Of a stretch of DNA of 64,000 bases, positions 48,599 through 59,525 are shown piece after piece. The number at the start of each line of letters is the position of its first letter. Position 1 is the first letter of the stretch. The stretch spans positions 23,399 to 87,398 of the forward strand of contig CAJJCR010000006.1 of the NCBI GenBank assembly GCA_905182745.1, in the 5' to 3' direction. The notes beneath the pieces were generated by a model. It made no database searches and had not been told where the DNA came from. It saw only the letters and a list, made by a program, of their open reading frames with translations. The translations under genes and the position numbers were made by a program. The stretch is from Bacteroidetes bacterium MED-G20 (GTDB lineage: Bacteria; Bacteroidota; Bacteroidia; Flavobacteriales_D; Parvicellaceae).

Positions 48599-48715
48599 CT
48601 ATCAACAAATATAGTTCTAATTGATATTATAAATATATATTAACAATAAATTGAATTTAAGGGTGTTTTTTCATGAACTTGGTTATTTTAGCTAAAGAAT
48701 ATTTATAATTATTAA

Positions 48716-49733
48716 ATGGGGTTTTTAAGACAAAGTGTTTTCCTTTTATTAGTTGTCTTGCTAGGGTTAATTTCTTGTGAAGACAATCCCGAAAATCCTG
48801 AAAAGAAAATTGAGAGGAAGGTAGAGAAATGGCTTAAAGCAGGAGCCTTTATGGAAGACAGCGCCTACCAATTTATTGCTAAACAAGTAAGTTTTGGGCC
48901 TAGAGTGCCCAACACCTCAAATCATGTTAAATGTGGAGATTGGCTCTCTACTAAACTGGCTTCATTGGGGTTTGAAGTTTCTCAACAAGTTGGCGAGGTT
49001 ACTGCATTTAATGGAGCTAAGCTGCCAGTAAGAAATATTATTGGGAACTTCAATAAAAATTCTTCTAAAAAAATTATGTTGTGTGCACACTGGGATACAA
49101 GACCATTTGCCGATAGAGATACTCAAAATATTAACCTCCCAATAATAGGAGCTAACGACGGAGCAAGTGGCGTGGGAGTTTTATTGGAAATTGCAAGAAT
49201 AATACAAAAAGACAGCTTGAAAATTGGTTTGGAAATTATTTTATTTGATGTAGAAGATTATGGCGCTCCAAATTATAACTCTAGTTTTTCTGATTTAGAA
49301 GCCATGAATGATACTTGGTGTCTTGGATCTCAGTTCTGGAGCTATAATCTTCCTGAAAATTACCAAAAGCCAAACTTTGGGATACTATTAGATATGGTGG
49401 GAGCAAAAAATGCAGTATTTCCAAAAGAAGAAATTTCTAGAATGTATGCAGGATATCACTTAAACAAAATCTGGAAACTTGGACAATATTTAGGCTATGG
49501 CAGTTTCTTCAAAAATAAAATTGCTCCACCTCTTACTGATGACCATACCTATATCAACGAGCTAACTCGAATCCCTACTTTAGACATAATTCATTACGAC
49601 GTAAGTCCCTTATACAAATAGATTTGATTTTGGCAAGTTCCACCATACTCATCTAGACAATATGGGAATTATTGACCGGCAAACATTAAAAGCTGTTGGA
49701 CAAACTGTTTTAACCTACTTATACAACAATTAA
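48716..49733 (+). CDS. M28 family peptidase / glutaminyl-cyclase-like lipoprotein (frameshifted)
   Basis: Zinc peptidase of the M28 family with a lipobox (LLGLISCED). Metal ligands are visible in CAHWDTR near 120, GANDGASG near 142, the FDVEDYG Glu near 175 and LLDMVG near 222. An extra A near 49618 breaks the frame. The continuation NRFDFGKFHHTHLDN supplies the last His ligand, which shows the tail belongs, and gives 338 residues. The stop is directly followed by the polA ATG. Glutaminyl cyclase is an alternative role for this subfamily. Confidence 0.85.
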
Positions 49734-52472
49734 ATGGAAAAAAAGCTTTTTTTATTAGACGCATATGCTTTAATCTATAGAGCTCACTTTGCATTCATTA
49801 ATAACCCTAGGATAAACTCAAAAGGGTTAAATACTTCTGCAATTTTTGGGTTTTGCAATAGCTTATTGGAGGTGATTAATAATCATGGGCCTACTCACTT
49901 GGGAGTTGTTTTTGACCCCCCTGGGGGATCTAACAGAGAAGAGATTTTCACTGAATACAAAGCCAATAGACAAGAGATGCCCGAAGATATAAGAAAAGCG
50001 ATTCCTTATATTTTTGAAATATTAAAAGCAATGAATATTCAAGTGGAAATGGTTTCTGGTTTTGAAGCGGATGATTTAATTGGGACACTTTCCAAACAAG
50101 CAGATAAAAAAGGATTTAAAGTCTTTATGATGACTCCAGATAAGGATTTTGGGCAACTTGTTAGTGAAAATATATTTATTTACAAGCCTGGGAGAAGTGG
50201 GAACCCAAGTGAAATTCTAGGCCCTAAAGAAGTATGTGAGAAATTTGAAGTGGAGCGTCCAGAACAAGTCATAGATATTTTAGGACTTTGGGGAGATGCG
50301 GTAGATAATATTCCTGGAATTCCTGGAATAGGAGAAAAAACTGCAAAAAAACTAATTGGCATTTACGGAAGTGTAGAAAACTTGTTAGCAAATACGGAGG
50401 ATTTAAAAGGAAAACAAAAAGAAAATGTAGAGAATTTTGCTGACCAAGGATTAATTTCTAAAAAACTAGCAACCATTATTCTTGACTGTCCTGTGGAATT
50501 TAATGAGTCAATTTATAAAAGAAAGGAAATTGATGAAAAGCCTCTGACAGATATCCTCAAAGAGTTAGAGTTTAATCAATTAGGGAAAAGGATTCTTGGC
50601 AAGCCAATTTATCAAGAAAAACAAATGGATTTATTTTCATCGTCTGAAAACGAAACTGAATCAACAACAAACCTTCAGGATTTTAGTTCTATAAAACCAG
50701 ACTATAAATTAATTCAGACTAGGGAGGAACATTTAAATTTCATTAAAGAATTATCCTCTAAAGATGCTGCAGCATTTGATACTGAAACCACCTCCTTAGA
50801 AATTGACGAAGCAAAATTACTTGGCATTTCATTTTCTTATAGCAAGAACATAGCTTTTTACTGTGATGTCTCCAAAGAGGAGACACTAATAGATCTATAT
50901 AAAGAATTTTTCAGCTCAAAAACAATAAAAATCGCACACAATCTAAAGTACGATTACGGAATACTGTTCAAATATGGTATTCAAATTAATGAGTTTTGTT
51001 TTGACACAATGATAGCTCACTACTTAATTGACCCTGAAAAGAGACACAATCTAGACCAGCTTTCAAGAACTATTTTGAATTATGATCCAATTCCAATTGA
51101 ATCACTCATTGGGAGCAAAACAAAGCCTACAAAAAAAATGGAAGAAGTAGAAATTGATGTTCTCAAAAATTACGCAGCAGAAGATGCTGATTTAACTTTT
51201 CAACTATATCTAAACTTTAGTAAGGAACTGAAAAATCTTGATTTAGAAGACCTCTTTTACAATATTGAAATTCCACTCATGAGGGTACTTCACGACATGG
51301 AGAGGCAAGGAATTAAAATAAACACAGAATCTTTAAGTAGTTTTTCTGAAGAGCTAAATATTAGCTTGGCCAATTTAAAGGAATCAATTTTTCAACTTAG
51401 TGAGACAGAGTTTAATATTGATTCGCCGAAACAACTAGGAGATGTGATTTTCGGCAAATTAAATCTTGACGAAAAAGCAAAAAAAACCAAGACTGGCCAG
51501 TACAAAACTGACGAGGCAACTTTAAATAAACTTAACGGGGTTCACCCAATTATAGCAGATATTTTAAACTACAGAACAAGAAAGAAACTACTATCTACCT
51601 ATGTAGATGCCCTTCCAAAGTTAATTTCACCTACAACTAATAAAATTCACACGAATTATATGCAAGCTGTAACTTCAACTGGGAGATTAAGCTCTAACAA
51701 ACCAAATCTTCAAAATATTCCCATAAGAACAGAGCTTGGAAAAGAAATAAGAAAAGCATTTTGCTCATCCGACAGTAACCACCTTTTACTTTGTGCAGAT
51801 TATTCCCAAATTGAACTAAGAATTATTGCAGGGTTAAGCAAAGATGAATCTATGATCAATGCATTTACTATTGGACGAGATATTCATACTGAAACAGCCT
51901 CAAAAATTTTTCATGTCAATCTAGAAGAGGTTTCACGAGAAATGAGAAGCAAAGCTAAAATGGTGAATTTTGGAATTATTTATGGAATTTCTGCATTTGG
52001 TCTTTCCCAAAGACTAGGAGTTAAAAGAACTGAAGCAAAAGAAATTATTGACAATTATTTTTTAGAATTTCCAAAAATTAAACAGTATATGGACTCCACC
52101 ATTTCATTTGCCAAAGAGAATGGATATGTAGAAACCATTTTTAAAAGAAAACGCTTTTTACCAAACATAAGCAGTGGAAATGCAACAATGAGAGGCTTTG
52201 ATGAGAGAAATGCAATAAATGCACCAATACAAGGAAGTGCAGCGGACATAATTAAATTGGCAATGGTAAATATTCATAAAAAAATGTTGATTCAAAAAAT
52301 GGAATCTAAATTATTACTTCAGGTTCATGATGAATTAGTACTAGACATGGTCAAAGAGGAACAAAAGGATTTGGAAAAACTGGTTAGAGAAGAAATGATG
52401 GAGTCAGTAAAGTTCAATGTTCCTTTGGAAGTAGAAATTGGGAGTGGAGAGAATTGGTTAATGGCACATTAA
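49734..52472 (+). CDS. polA: DNA polymerase I
   Basis: Replication and repair polymerase, 912 residues with three domains: a 5'-3' exonuclease (residues 1-290, DAYALIYRAHFAF, GFEADDLIGT), a 3'-5' exonuclease with an intact FDTETTSLE acidic motif near 349, and a polymerase domain with motif A DYSQIELRI near 687, motif B KMVNFGIIYG near 743 and motif C QVHDELVLD near 864. It starts right after the M28 stop, so the two are cotranscribed. Confidence 0.96.
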   Translation: MEKKLFLLDAYALIYRAHFAFINNPRINSKGLNTSAIFGFCNSLLEVINNHGPTHLGVVFDPPGGSNREEIFTEYKANRQEMPEDIRKAIPYIFEILKAMNIQVEMVSGFEADDLIGTLSKQADKKGFKVFMMTPDKDFGQLVSENIFIYKPGRSGNPSEILGPKEVCEKFEVERPEQVIDILGLWGDAVDNIPGIPGIGEKTAKKLIGIYGSVENLLANTEDLKGKQKENVENFADQGLISKKLATIILDCPVEFNESIYKRKEIDEKPLTDILKELEFNQLGKRILGKPIYQEKQMDLFSSSENETESTTNLQDFSSIKPDYKLIQTREEHLNFIKELSSKDAAAFDTETTSLEIDEAKLLGISFSYSKNIAFYCDVSKEETLIDLYKEFFSSKTIKIAHNLKYDYGILFKYGIQINEFCFDTMIAHYLIDPEKRHNLDQLSRTILNYDPIPIESLIGSKTKPTKKMEEVEIDVLKNYAAEDADLTFQLYLNFSKELKNLDLEDLFYNIEIPLMRVLHDMERQGIKINTESLSSFSEELNISLANLKESIFQLSETEFNIDSPKQLGDVIFGKLNLDEKAKKTKTGQYKTDEATLNKLNGVHPIIADILNYRTRKKLLSTYVDALPKLISPTTNKIHTNYMQAVTSTGRLSSNKPNLQNIPIRTELGKEIRKAFCSSDSNHLLLCADYSQIELRIIAGLSKDESMINAFTIGRDIHTETASKIFHVNLEEVSREMRSKAKMVNFGIIYGISAFGLSQRLGVKRTEAKEIIDNYFLEFPKIKQYMDSTISFAKENGYVETIFKRKRFLPNISSGNATMRGFDERNAINAPIQGSAADIIKLAMVNIHKKMLIQKMESKLLLQVHDELVLDMVKEEQKDLEKLVREEMMESVKFNVPLEVEIGSGENWLMAH

Positions 52473-52485
52473 TGAAAATATTTCG

Positions 52486-52493
52486 TAAATTTG
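52486..52493 (+). promoter_or_regulatory. -7 box before tatA
   Basis: TAAATTTG matches TAnnTTTG, 17 nt before the tatA ATG and just after the polA stop. The nearest TTG is too far upstream for a normal -33 box, so this is tentative. Confidence 0.35.
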
Positions 52494-52510
52494 ATTGAAA
52501 TATAATTAAA

Positions 52511-52687
52511 ATGAATACAATTTTTTTAGGTATAGTAGGTCCCCCGCAGATAATCATAATATTAATTGTTGTGCTTTTACTTTTTGGTGGGAAGAAGATT
52601 CCAGAACTTATGAGAGGCTTGGGTAAAGGAGTTAAAGAATTTAAAGAAGCTACTAAAAACGAAGAAGAATCTGAAAATAAAGATTAA
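52511..52687 (+). CDS. tatA: Twin-arginine translocase protein TatA/TatE
   Basis: A 58-residue protein with an N-terminal TM helix ([21 protein letters not shown]), the conserved FGGKKIPEL hinge and an amphipathic helix ([14 protein letters not shown]), then a short acidic tail. It is short but complete. TatA forms the pore for folded twin-arginine substrates such as ActB, whose RR signal is in this window. tatC is not present. It lies between polA and gatA. Confidence 0.92.
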   Translation: MNTIFLGIVGPPQIIIILIVVLLLFGGKKIPELMRGLGKGVKEFKEATKNEEESENKD

Positions 52688-52692
52688 AAAAA

Positions 52693-54114
52693 TTGAATAT
52701 ACCAGAGTCTTTAGCAGACATTCAGGAAAAAATAATTAGAAGGGAAATCTCCTTAGTTCAAATCTGCCAAGAATATATTAATAGAATAAAATCTTCCACC
52801 AGTAATGCATTTATAGAGGTCTTTGAAGAAGAAGCCTTGTCAAAAGCTGAAGAAATTCAAAAAAAAATAATAAGTAATAATTTTGGCCTTTTGGCTGGAA
52901 TATTTGTGGGGTTAAAAGATAATATCTGCTATAAAGATCATAAATTAACTGCGTCTTCTAAGATGTTAGAGGGGTTCAAATCCTTATTTTCTGCAACAGC
53001 TGTTGAAAAAATACTAAATGAAGATGCTATAATTTTAGGAAGGCTTAATTGCGATGAATTTGCAATGGGAAGTTCCAACGAGAATAGTATTTACGGCCCG
53101 GTTAAAAACCCAAAAGATGAAAAAAAAGTTCCGGGAGGTTCTTCGGGAGGCTCTGCTGCTGCTGTCGCAGAGGGGCTTTGCAATATAGCTTTAGGGTCTG
53201 ATACCGGAGGTTCGATTAGACAGCCTGCTTCGTTTTGTGGTGTAATTGGAGTGAAACCTACCTATGGTAGAATTTCGAGATATGGATTAATAGCATATGG
53301 CTCAAGTTTTGATCAAATTGGTGTTTTTTCTAAAACAATTCAAGATGCGAATATTCTTATCCATGTTATGAGTGGAAGCGATGAATTTGATAGTACTGTT
53401 TCGTCCCAAAAGCCAAGCAATAAAAAAATTAAATTACCCAGTAAAAAATTCAACTTTGGAATACCTGATGAATATTTGAAATTTGAAGGCCTAGATATCG
53501 AAATCAAGAATAAATTAATGTCTATTATTGAAAATTTAAAAGAGAATGGGCACAAAGTAGAAATTTTAAAGTTCCCTTTTTTAAAATATCTTGTTCCTAC
53601 TTATTATGTTCTAACTACTGCAGAAGCAAGCTCTAATTTGGCAAGATACGATGGTGCACATTTTGGTTTTCGAACTAATAATGCCGTAGATATAAATTCT
53701 ACCTATGAAAATTCAAGATCTGAAGGATTTGGAATGGAGGTTAAACGACGTATTATGCTTGGTAATTTCGTTCTTAGCTCTGGGTATTACGATGCTTATT
53801 TTACTAAGGCTCAAAAAGTTCGAAGATTAATTAAAACTAAAACTGAAGAAATGCTAAAAAATAATGATGTTCTTATTCTTCCTACAGCACCTTCTACAGC
53901 TTTTAATATTGGCGAAATAAAAGACCCAATAAAAATGTATTTACAAGACATATTTACTGTTCATGCTAATATAACAGGTGCTCCAGCAATTTCTCTGCCG
54001 ATTGGAACCCATAGTAATAATCTTCCTTTTGGTATTCAATTAATGGCTAATAACTTTCAAGAAAATACTCTTTTTGAAGCTTCAAATTTATTAATGGAAA
54101 ACCATTTACAATGA
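52693..54114 (+). CDS. gatA: Aspartyl/glutamyl-tRNA amidotransferase subunit A
   Basis: Amidase subunit of GatCAB that frees ammonia from glutamine. The 473 residues carry the Ser-cisSer-Lys triad: Lys in VGLKDNI near 73, GGSSGGSAAAVAEG near 148 and GSDTGGSIRQPA near 170. The start is TTG at 52693 (MNIPESLADIQ), five bases after the tatA stop. It overlaps the next gene by 4 nt. Confidence 0.93.
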   Translation: MNIPESLADIQEKIIRREISLVQICQEYINRIKSSTSNAFIEVFEEEALSKAEEIQKKIISNNFGLLAGIFVGLKDNICYKDHKLTASSKMLEGFKSLFSATAVEKILNEDAIILGRLNCDEFAMGSSNENSIYGPVKNPKDEKKVPGGSSGGSAAAVAEGLCNIALGSDTGGSIRQPASFCGVIGVKPTYGRISRYGLIAYGSSFDQIGVFSKTIQDANILIHVMSGSDEFDSTVSSQKPSNKKIKLPSKKFNFGIPDEYLKFEGLDIEIKNKLMSIIENLKENGHKVEILKFPFLKYLVPTYYVLTTAEASSNLARYDGAHFGFRTNNAVDINSTYENSRSEGFGMEVKRRIMLGNFVLSSGYYDAYFTKAQKVRRLIKTKTEEMLKNNDVLILPTAPSTAFNIGEIKDPIKMYLQDIFTVHANITGAPAISLPIGTHSNNLPFGIQLMANNFQENTLFEASNLLMENHLQ

Positions 54115-54530
54115 AACATCTTTTAGAGGAAGAATATGAGTATGATTTTAGTCTTCTTGGTATTTGTTGCCATGAAAAAGATTATCGACTTTGTTGGGCA
54201 GTAAATAGCACTTTAGATTTAAACCTAACGAAATCCGGAAAAGATATTGAGTTGATTTTTAATAAAAAATCTAAACCGAATGCAAATTTTCCAATTTTTT
54301 CATGCATAAATGATGTTAATTCAAATGAATATTATTTAATTGGAAACAAATGCGAGCGAAGCTGGTTGATTCCTGAAAAATCTCACATTGATTTTTTTTT
54401 ATTAGTTAAATCTGATGAAAAAAAAACTTACGATTATTATTTAAAGAAACTTAGGAAAATTCCATTTATATTAACCGCACATTCTGTAGTAGTAGAACAA
54501 TTAAAATCAAAAGAAAATCTAATTTTTTAA
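54111..54530 (+). CDS. IPExxxVDY family protein
   Basis: A 139-residue protein of the Bacteroidota IPExxxVDY family. The naming motif is visible as WLIPEKSHIDFFL near 86-98, with Ile in place of the Val. The rest (YDFSLLGICCHEKDYRLCWAVN) also fits. Function unknown. It usually sits next to pyk, as here: it overlaps gatA by 4 nt and ends 1 nt before pyk, so it is probably part of the same operon. Confidence 0.85.
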   Translation: MKHLLEEEYEYDFSLLGICCHEKDYRLCWAVNSTLDLNLTKSGKDIELIFNKKSKPNANFPIFSCINDVNSNEYYLIGNKCERSWLIPEKSHIDFFLLVKSDEKKTYDYYLKKLRKIPFILTAHSVVVEQLKSKENLIF

Positions 54531-54531
54531 A

Positions 54532-55957
54532 ATGAGTAAAAGAACAAAAATTGTAGCAACTGTTGGCCCTTCAACATCTAGTGAAGAAGTATTAAAATCA
54601 ATGATTAAGGAAGGGGTTAACGTCTTTAGAGTTAATTTTTCTCATGGTATTCATCAAGACCATATTAATGCAATTAAAAAAATCAGAACTGTGGATGAGC
54701 AGTTAGGTACCCATTCTGCAATACTAGCAGACTTACAGGGTCCAAAAATAAGAATAGGTGACATGCCAGAAGAAGGACTTTTACTTAAGAATAATCAAGA
54801 ATTTATTTTAACTACTCTTGAAAAAAGAGATTTAAAAAAATCCGCTCAAATATTTATTGATAAGATTCCTAAAGATGTAAAAAAAGGAGAAAAAGTTCTT
54901 TTAGATGATGGAAAAATACATTTAGAAATTGTAGAAACCAATTTAAGAGACACTGTAAAAACTAAAGTAGTTGCTGGTGGATTGTTATTTTCTAAAAAGG
55001 GACTCAATTTACCTGATACTAATATTAGTATTTCAAGTTTGACAGTAAAAGATAAAGCTGATTTGGTAGTAGCTTTAGAGCAAAAAGTAGACTGGATTGG
55101 ATTTTCATTTGTAAGATCTGCAAGGGAAGTTATTGAGCTTAGACATTTAATAAATAGTCATAACGGAAATGCAAAGATTATTGCAAAGATTGAAAAACCT
55201 GAAGCAGTAAATGACCTTCATGGGATATTGGTAGAGACTGATGCAGTAATGGTTGCAAGAGGAGATTTAGGTGTGGAAATTCCACTTGAATCGGTTCCTT
55301 TAATCCAAAAAAAGATTGTCTCTATGGCTCAAGATTTAGCAAAACCCGTAATTATTGCAACCCAAATGATGGAAAGTATGATGGATAATATTACTCCAAA
55401 CAGGGCTGAAGTTAATGACGTAGCAAATGCCGTTATGGATGGAGCAGATGCAGTAATGCTAAGTGGAGAAACTTCTGTTGGGAAGCATCCTATTGAAGTA
55501 ATTAAAATAATGTCGAGAATCATCAACGAAGTGGAAAATAATTTTGACAATATTTATGTGAAAGAAACTCTACCTAAAAAGAATAACGAACGATTTATTA
55601 CCGACTCCATATGTTTTAATGTCTGTAGATTGGCTCAGCGAGTAGAAGCAAAAGCGATCATAACAATGACACATTCTGGATATACTGCTTACAAGATTTC
55701 TAGTCAAAGACCAAAATCTGAAATTTTTGTTTTTTCTAGTAATAAAAAACTACTAAGCACCTTGTCTCTAGTCTGGGGAGTTAGTACTTTTTATTACAAT
55801 AAGACTACAAGTACAGACCACACCATTGCAGATATAACGCATCTGCTAAAAATGGAAGGGTTTCGCAGAAAGTGGAGATTTAATTATCAATACTGCAAGT
55901 ATCCCATTACTTGAAAATGGAAAAACAAATATGTTAAAACTAAGCTACATAGATTAA
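54532..55957 (+). CDS. pyk: Pyruvate kinase (frameshifted near the end)
   Basis: Last glycolytic enzyme, making pyruvate and ATP. Features are VATVGPSTSS near the N-terminus, RVNFSHG near 33, AKIEKPEAV near 220, VARGDLGVEIP near 240 and ATQMMESM near 276. Near 55863 an extra C (TTTCGC for TTTGC) shifts the frame in the C-terminal domain. The repaired end reads GDLIINTASIPLLENGKTN and closes LKLSYID at residue 474, normal length. Confidence 0.93.
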
Positions 55958-55960
55958 GTC

Positions 55961-57016
55961 ATGATCAATATTAAGTTACTTAAAGAAATTTGTGAAACAG
56001 CGGGAGCTCCAGGTTTTGAAAATAGAGTTAGGAGTTTAGTTTTAAAACAAATAAAGAACCATGTAGACCATATAGAAATTGACAATATGGGAAATGTTAT
56101 TGCTTTAAAAAAGGGTGTTGACTCGTCAAAATCTGTAATGATTGGAGCTCATATGGATGAAATTGGGTTTATCGTAACACATATTGATAAAAAAGGATTC
56201 TTAAAGTTTCATCCCCTTGGTGGTTTTGATCCAAAAACTTTGACTTCTCAAAGAGTAATTGTTCACGGGAGAAAAGATGTAATTGGAGTGATGGGCTCTA
56301 AGCCTATTCATGTGATGACACATGAAGAAAAAAATAGAGTTCCTAAAATTAATGACTATTACATAGATTTAGGTCTAGAATTAAAAGAAGTAGAGAAAAT
56401 AATTTCTGTTGGAGATTCTGTAACAAGAGAGAGAGCTCTTATAGAAATGGGAGATTGTATAAATTGTAAAAGTTTAGACAACAGAATTGCTGTTTTCATT
56501 CTTATTGAAACATTAAAAGAATTAGAAAAACCCAATTTTGATACTTATGCTGTTTTCACTGTTCAAGAAGAAGTAGGAATAAGAGGAGCCCAAGTTGCTA
56601 CTCAAAAAATAAAACCAGATTTTGGATTTGGCTTAGATACTACTATTGCTTACGATGTCCCTGGAGCAAGTGAACATGAGAAAATCACTTCTTTAGGTAG
56701 TGGTGTAGGAATAAAAATTATGGATGCTAGTACCATTTGCGATTCTAGAATGGTAAAATTCATGAAAAAAACAGCAACTGAAAATAAAATTTCTTGGCAG
56801 AACGAAATACTTACAGCTGGGGGAACTGACACAGCTAGTATTCAAAGAATGACTCCTGGCGGATCTATTGCTGGAGCGTTTTCAATCCCAACAAGACATA
56901 TTCACCAGGTTATAGAAATGGTTCACAAAAAAGATGTTGAAAGCTGTATAGAGTTATTAAAATGTTGTCTTTTATCCATGAAAAACTACAACTGGGAACA
57001 CAAAAATGAATTCTAA
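55961..57016 (+). CDS. M42 family glutamyl/leucyl aminopeptidase
   Basis: Dinuclear zinc aminopeptidase of the M42 family, 351 residues. Motifs: GAHMDEIGF near 67-75 (metal His/Asp), [14 protein letters not shown] near 168, [11 protein letters not shown] near 200-210 (catalytic Glu) and GGTDTASIQ near 287 with the C-terminal HIHQVIEM. Some members are called endoglucanase, but the sequence supports a peptidase. It follows pyk by 3 nt and its stop overlaps pheS by 4 nt. Confidence 0.88.
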   Translation: MINIKLLKEICETAGAPGFENRVRSLVLKQIKNHVDHIEIDNMGNVIALKKGVDSSKSVMIGAHMDEIGFIVTHIDKKGFLKFHPLGGFDPKTLTSQRVIVHGRKDVIGVMGSKPIHVMTHEEKNRVPKINDYYIDLGLELKEVEKIISVGDSVTRERALIEMGDCINCKSLDNRIAVFILIETLKELEKPNFDTYAVFTVQEEVGIRGAQVATQKIKPDFGFGLDTTIAYDVPGASEHEKITSLGSGVGIKIMDASTICDSRMVKFMKKTATENKISWQNEILTAGGTDTASIQRMTPGGSIAGAFSIPTRHIHQVIEMVHKKDVESCIELLKCCLLSMKNYNWEHKNEF

Positions 57017-58032
57017 AAAGTTTCGGAGCTAAATTGTTTTAAAAATCTCCAATCATTTTCAGAATAAAGTCTTAAGTCATTTACTTGGTAAATTAACTGT
57101 GCAATTCTTTCCACTCCCATTCCAAATGCATATCCACTATAGACATCCGGGTCGATATTACAATTTTCTAAAACATTAGGATCTACCATCCCACAGCCCA
57201 TAATTTCTAACCATCCTGAATATTTACATACATTACAACCCTTTCCATTACAAATCGTACAAGATACATCCACTTCTGCAGAGGGTTCAGTGAATGGAAA
57301 ATAAGACGGTCTAAGTCTAATTTTTGCCTCGTTTCCAAACATAGATTTAGTAAAATATAAAAGTGTTTTTTTCATGTCTGCAAATGAGACATCTTTGTCA
57401 ATATAAAGACCTTCAATCTGATGAAAAAAACAATGTGCTCTTGCTGAAATTGCTTCATTTCTATAAACCCTGCCTGGTGAAATAGTTCTTATTGGTGGTT
57501 GGTTATTTTCCATCACTCTAACTTGAACTGAAGAGGTATGAGTTCTTAAAGCAATTTCGTCTTGGATAAAAAAAGTATCCTGCATGTCTCTTGCAGGGTG
57601 TTCCTTTGGAAAATTAAGAGCTGTGAAATTATGCCAATCGTCTTCTATTTCTGGACCTTCAGAAATTGAAAATCCAATTTGGGAAAAGATATTTGTTATT
57701 CTATCTCTAATTAAAGTAATTGGATGCCTAGAACCAAAATTCATAGGTTGTCCTGGAATAGTATAATCAGTATTGGATTTGCTACTATTAGAGTTGGTAG
57801 ATAATTTCGATTTTAAGCTGTTTATCTTCTCTTGACAATTGTTTTTTAATATATTTAATTGTTTTCCAAATTCTTTTTTTTGATCTACAGGAACTTCCTT
57901 AAAAGCGCCAAATAATAAAGTTATTTTTCCTTTCTTCCCTAGGTAAGAAATCCTAAACTGCTCTATTTCTTCAAGGGAATTGCTTTGAAATTTTTCAACT
58001 TCTTGATTAATATTATCAATATCTTCAAACAT
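57013..58032 (-). CDS. pheS: Phenylalanyl-tRNA synthetase alpha subunit
   Basis: Class II synthetase catalytic subunit. The 339 residues include the coiled-coil N-terminus (residues 5-85), motif 2 ([28 protein letters not shown]), the [17 protein letters not shown]ys-rich insert seen in bacterial PheS, and motif 3 in [13 protein letters not shown]. pheT is not adjacent. It is preceded at 1 nt by the cyclophilin gene in the same direction. Confidence 0.94.
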   Translation of the reverse strand: MFEDIDNINQEVEKFQSNSLEEIEQFRISYLGKKGKITLLFGAFKEVPVDQKKEFGKQLNILKNNCQEKINSLKSKLSTNSNSSKSNTDYTIPGQPMNFGSRHPITLIRDRITNIFSQIGFSISEGPEIEDDWHNFTALNFPKEHPARDMQDTFFIQDEIALRTHTSSVQVRVMENNQPPIRTISPGRVYRNEAISARAHCFFHQIEGLYIDKDVSFADMKKTLLYFTKSMFGNEAKIRLRPSYFPFTEPSAEVDVSCTICNGKGCNVCKYSGWLEIMGCGMVDPNVLENCNIDPDVYSGYAFGMGVERIAQLIYQVNDLRLYSENDWRFLKQFSSETF

Positions 58033-58033
58033 A

Positions 58034-58753
58034 TTATTTAATAATTCTAGCTGATAAAATTGTAACTGCAGTTATTGGGCGATCTCCTCTAGCTGTTTTA
58101 ACAGAACAAATTTTATCGATTACTTCTATTCCTTGGATAACTTCTCCAAAAACGGTATAGCCATTATCTAAAAAAGGAGTTCCTCCAATCTCCTGATAAA
58201 CTTTTTTTGCAGTATCAGAAAAATGAAAGTTGTTTTCTGTTTGTTGGTAATTCTTGTCTTTTTGATTAATTCTATTCTCCATTTGGGTCAGTTGTTGCAA
58301 GGAAAGTTTTCTGCCTTGTACAAAATAAAATTGGCTTCCACTTGATTTTTTTTCCGGATTAACGTTGTCCCCCATTCTGGCTGCAGCTAAAGCTCCTTTC
58401 TTGTGAAATAAATTTGGATTGATCTCAGCGTTAATTGTTTCTCCTTCACTATTTTGACCCAATTGTCCTTTAAAATCACCTTTCTTTGAATTGGGATCTC
58501 CTGCTTGAGCCATAAACCCATTAATAACTCTATGAAATTTTATACCATCGTAAAACTTATTCTCAACTAATTTTTTAAAATTATCTCTGTGTAATGGAGT
58601 TTCATTATAAAGCTTTAGCCTAACTGTCCCTTGAGATGTAAGCATTTCAATTCTAGTTTCATAAGGGACAGAATTCTTTGTTTTAAAGACCGAACAACTA
58701 AAAAAAAGAAAGGCTATAAATCCAAAAAATATATTTCTAAAAGCTCTAAACAT
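58034..58753 (-). CDS. Peptidyl-prolyl cis-trans isomerase (cyclophilin), lipoprotein
   Basis: Cyclophilin-type isomerase of 239 residues. The N-terminus is a lipoprotein signal ([12 protein letters not shown]). The domain shows [37 protein letters not shown] and [16 protein letters not shown], including the catalytic Arg in FHR and Phe/Gln residues. An insert of about 30 residues ([16 protein letters not shown]) is longer than in E. coli PpiA. It lies just upstream of pheS. Confidence 0.9.
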   Translation of the reverse strand: MFRAFRNIFFGFIAFLFFSCSVFKTKNSVPYETRIEMLTSQGTVRLKLYNETPLHRDNFKKLVENKFYDGIKFHRVINGFMAQAGDPNSKKGDFKGQLGQNSEGETINAEINPNLFHKKGALAAARMGDNVNPEKKSSGSQFYFVQGRKLSLQQLTQMENRINQKDKNYQQTENNFHFSDTAKKVYQEIGGTPFLDNGYTVFGEVIQGIEVIDKICSVKTARGDRPITAVTILSARIIK

Positions 58754-58862
58754 TAAAATCCTGTATTTTTTCTATATTGCAAAGTAAGACAAATAGTATA
58801 TATTAATCTAAAATATTTTAATATTATCTTAAATTTAAATGCATCAAACGCGATAAAAAAAC

Positions 58863-59237
58863 ATGGATCTGCTAAGAATATATTATAGGATTTTCATAAT
58901 TTCAAGTCTGATAATTTTTTTTTCATCTTTAAATTCCTGCTATAAGCCCGATCAAACTATTGCAATAATTAGAGTTTTAGACAACAATACAAATGATCCA
59001 ATTGAAAACATAAGTGTTCGTCTATTTTTTGACAATTCAAATGGTGCTAATATTCCACTATATGATGTTGTTAAAAATACTTTGAATAATGGAACTGCCC
59101 GTTTTGACTTTAGCGATGGATACAAAGATGGTCAAGGTGGTTTTGCTGTTTTAGATATTGAAGTTGATGGTGTATTTATGGGGGTTATAAATATTGTAGA
59201 AATGACCACTACAGAAAAAATAATTTATATTCAATAA
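58863..59237 (+). CDS. Small lipoprotein with Ig-like beta domain, unknown
   Basis: A 124-residue lipoprotein (FFSSLNSCYKP). The mature part begins QTIAIIRVLDNNTNDPIENI, which resembles carboxypeptidase-regulatory-like or transthyretin-like domains common in Bacteroidota. No enzyme motif is seen. The next gene, a 67-residue membrane protein, starts 10 nt downstream. Confidence 0.65.
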   Translation: MDLLRIYYRIFIISSLIIFFSSLNSCYKPDQTIAIIRVLDNNTNDPIENISVRLFFDNSNGANIPLYDVVKNTLNNGTARFDFSDGYKDGQGGFAVLDIEVDGVFMGVINIVEMTTTEKIIYIQ

Positions 59238-59247
59238 ATATGTTAGC

Positions 59248-59451
59248 TTGAATAAAAAACAACTTTATTTAAATCTCTTATTTTCTTTACTAATAATAAT
59301 CTTCAAAAGCTATCAAATAATCTTTGTGACCGGTTTTTTTGGCAGCTTGGCTTGGAATATTTTTAAGGAATCTATTATCCTTATTTCAATTTATTTGTTG
59401 GGTGTTTGGGGCATTCACTTATTAAAAACAAAATTTTTAAGTAAAAAATAA
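59248..59451 (+). CDS. 67-residue two-helix membrane protein, unknown
   Basis: From a TTG start, 67 residues with two hydrophobic helices (LYLNLLFSLLIIIFKSYQII and SIILISIYLLGVWGIHLL) and a Lys-rich end (KTKFLSKK). The start codon is not strong, but the coding pattern and tight spacing after the lipoprotein favour a real gene. No family is recognised. Confidence 0.5.
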   Translation: MNKKQLYLNLLFSLLIIIFKSYQIIFVTGFFGSLAWNIFKESIILISIYLLGVWGIHLLKTKFLSKK

Positions 59452-59525
59452 AAGTGCTGATCTAAAAGAGTTCCTATTTTACAAATTATAAGTTAATATA
59501 TCCTATTTTTATATATAATCTTATT

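Noticed and set aside
12384..59485. Shared 14-mer AGAGTTCCTATTTT near 12390 (minus) and 59468 (plus)
   Set aside because: In 64 kb of AT-rich sequence many 14-mer pairs are expected by chance, and the downstream genes are unrelated.
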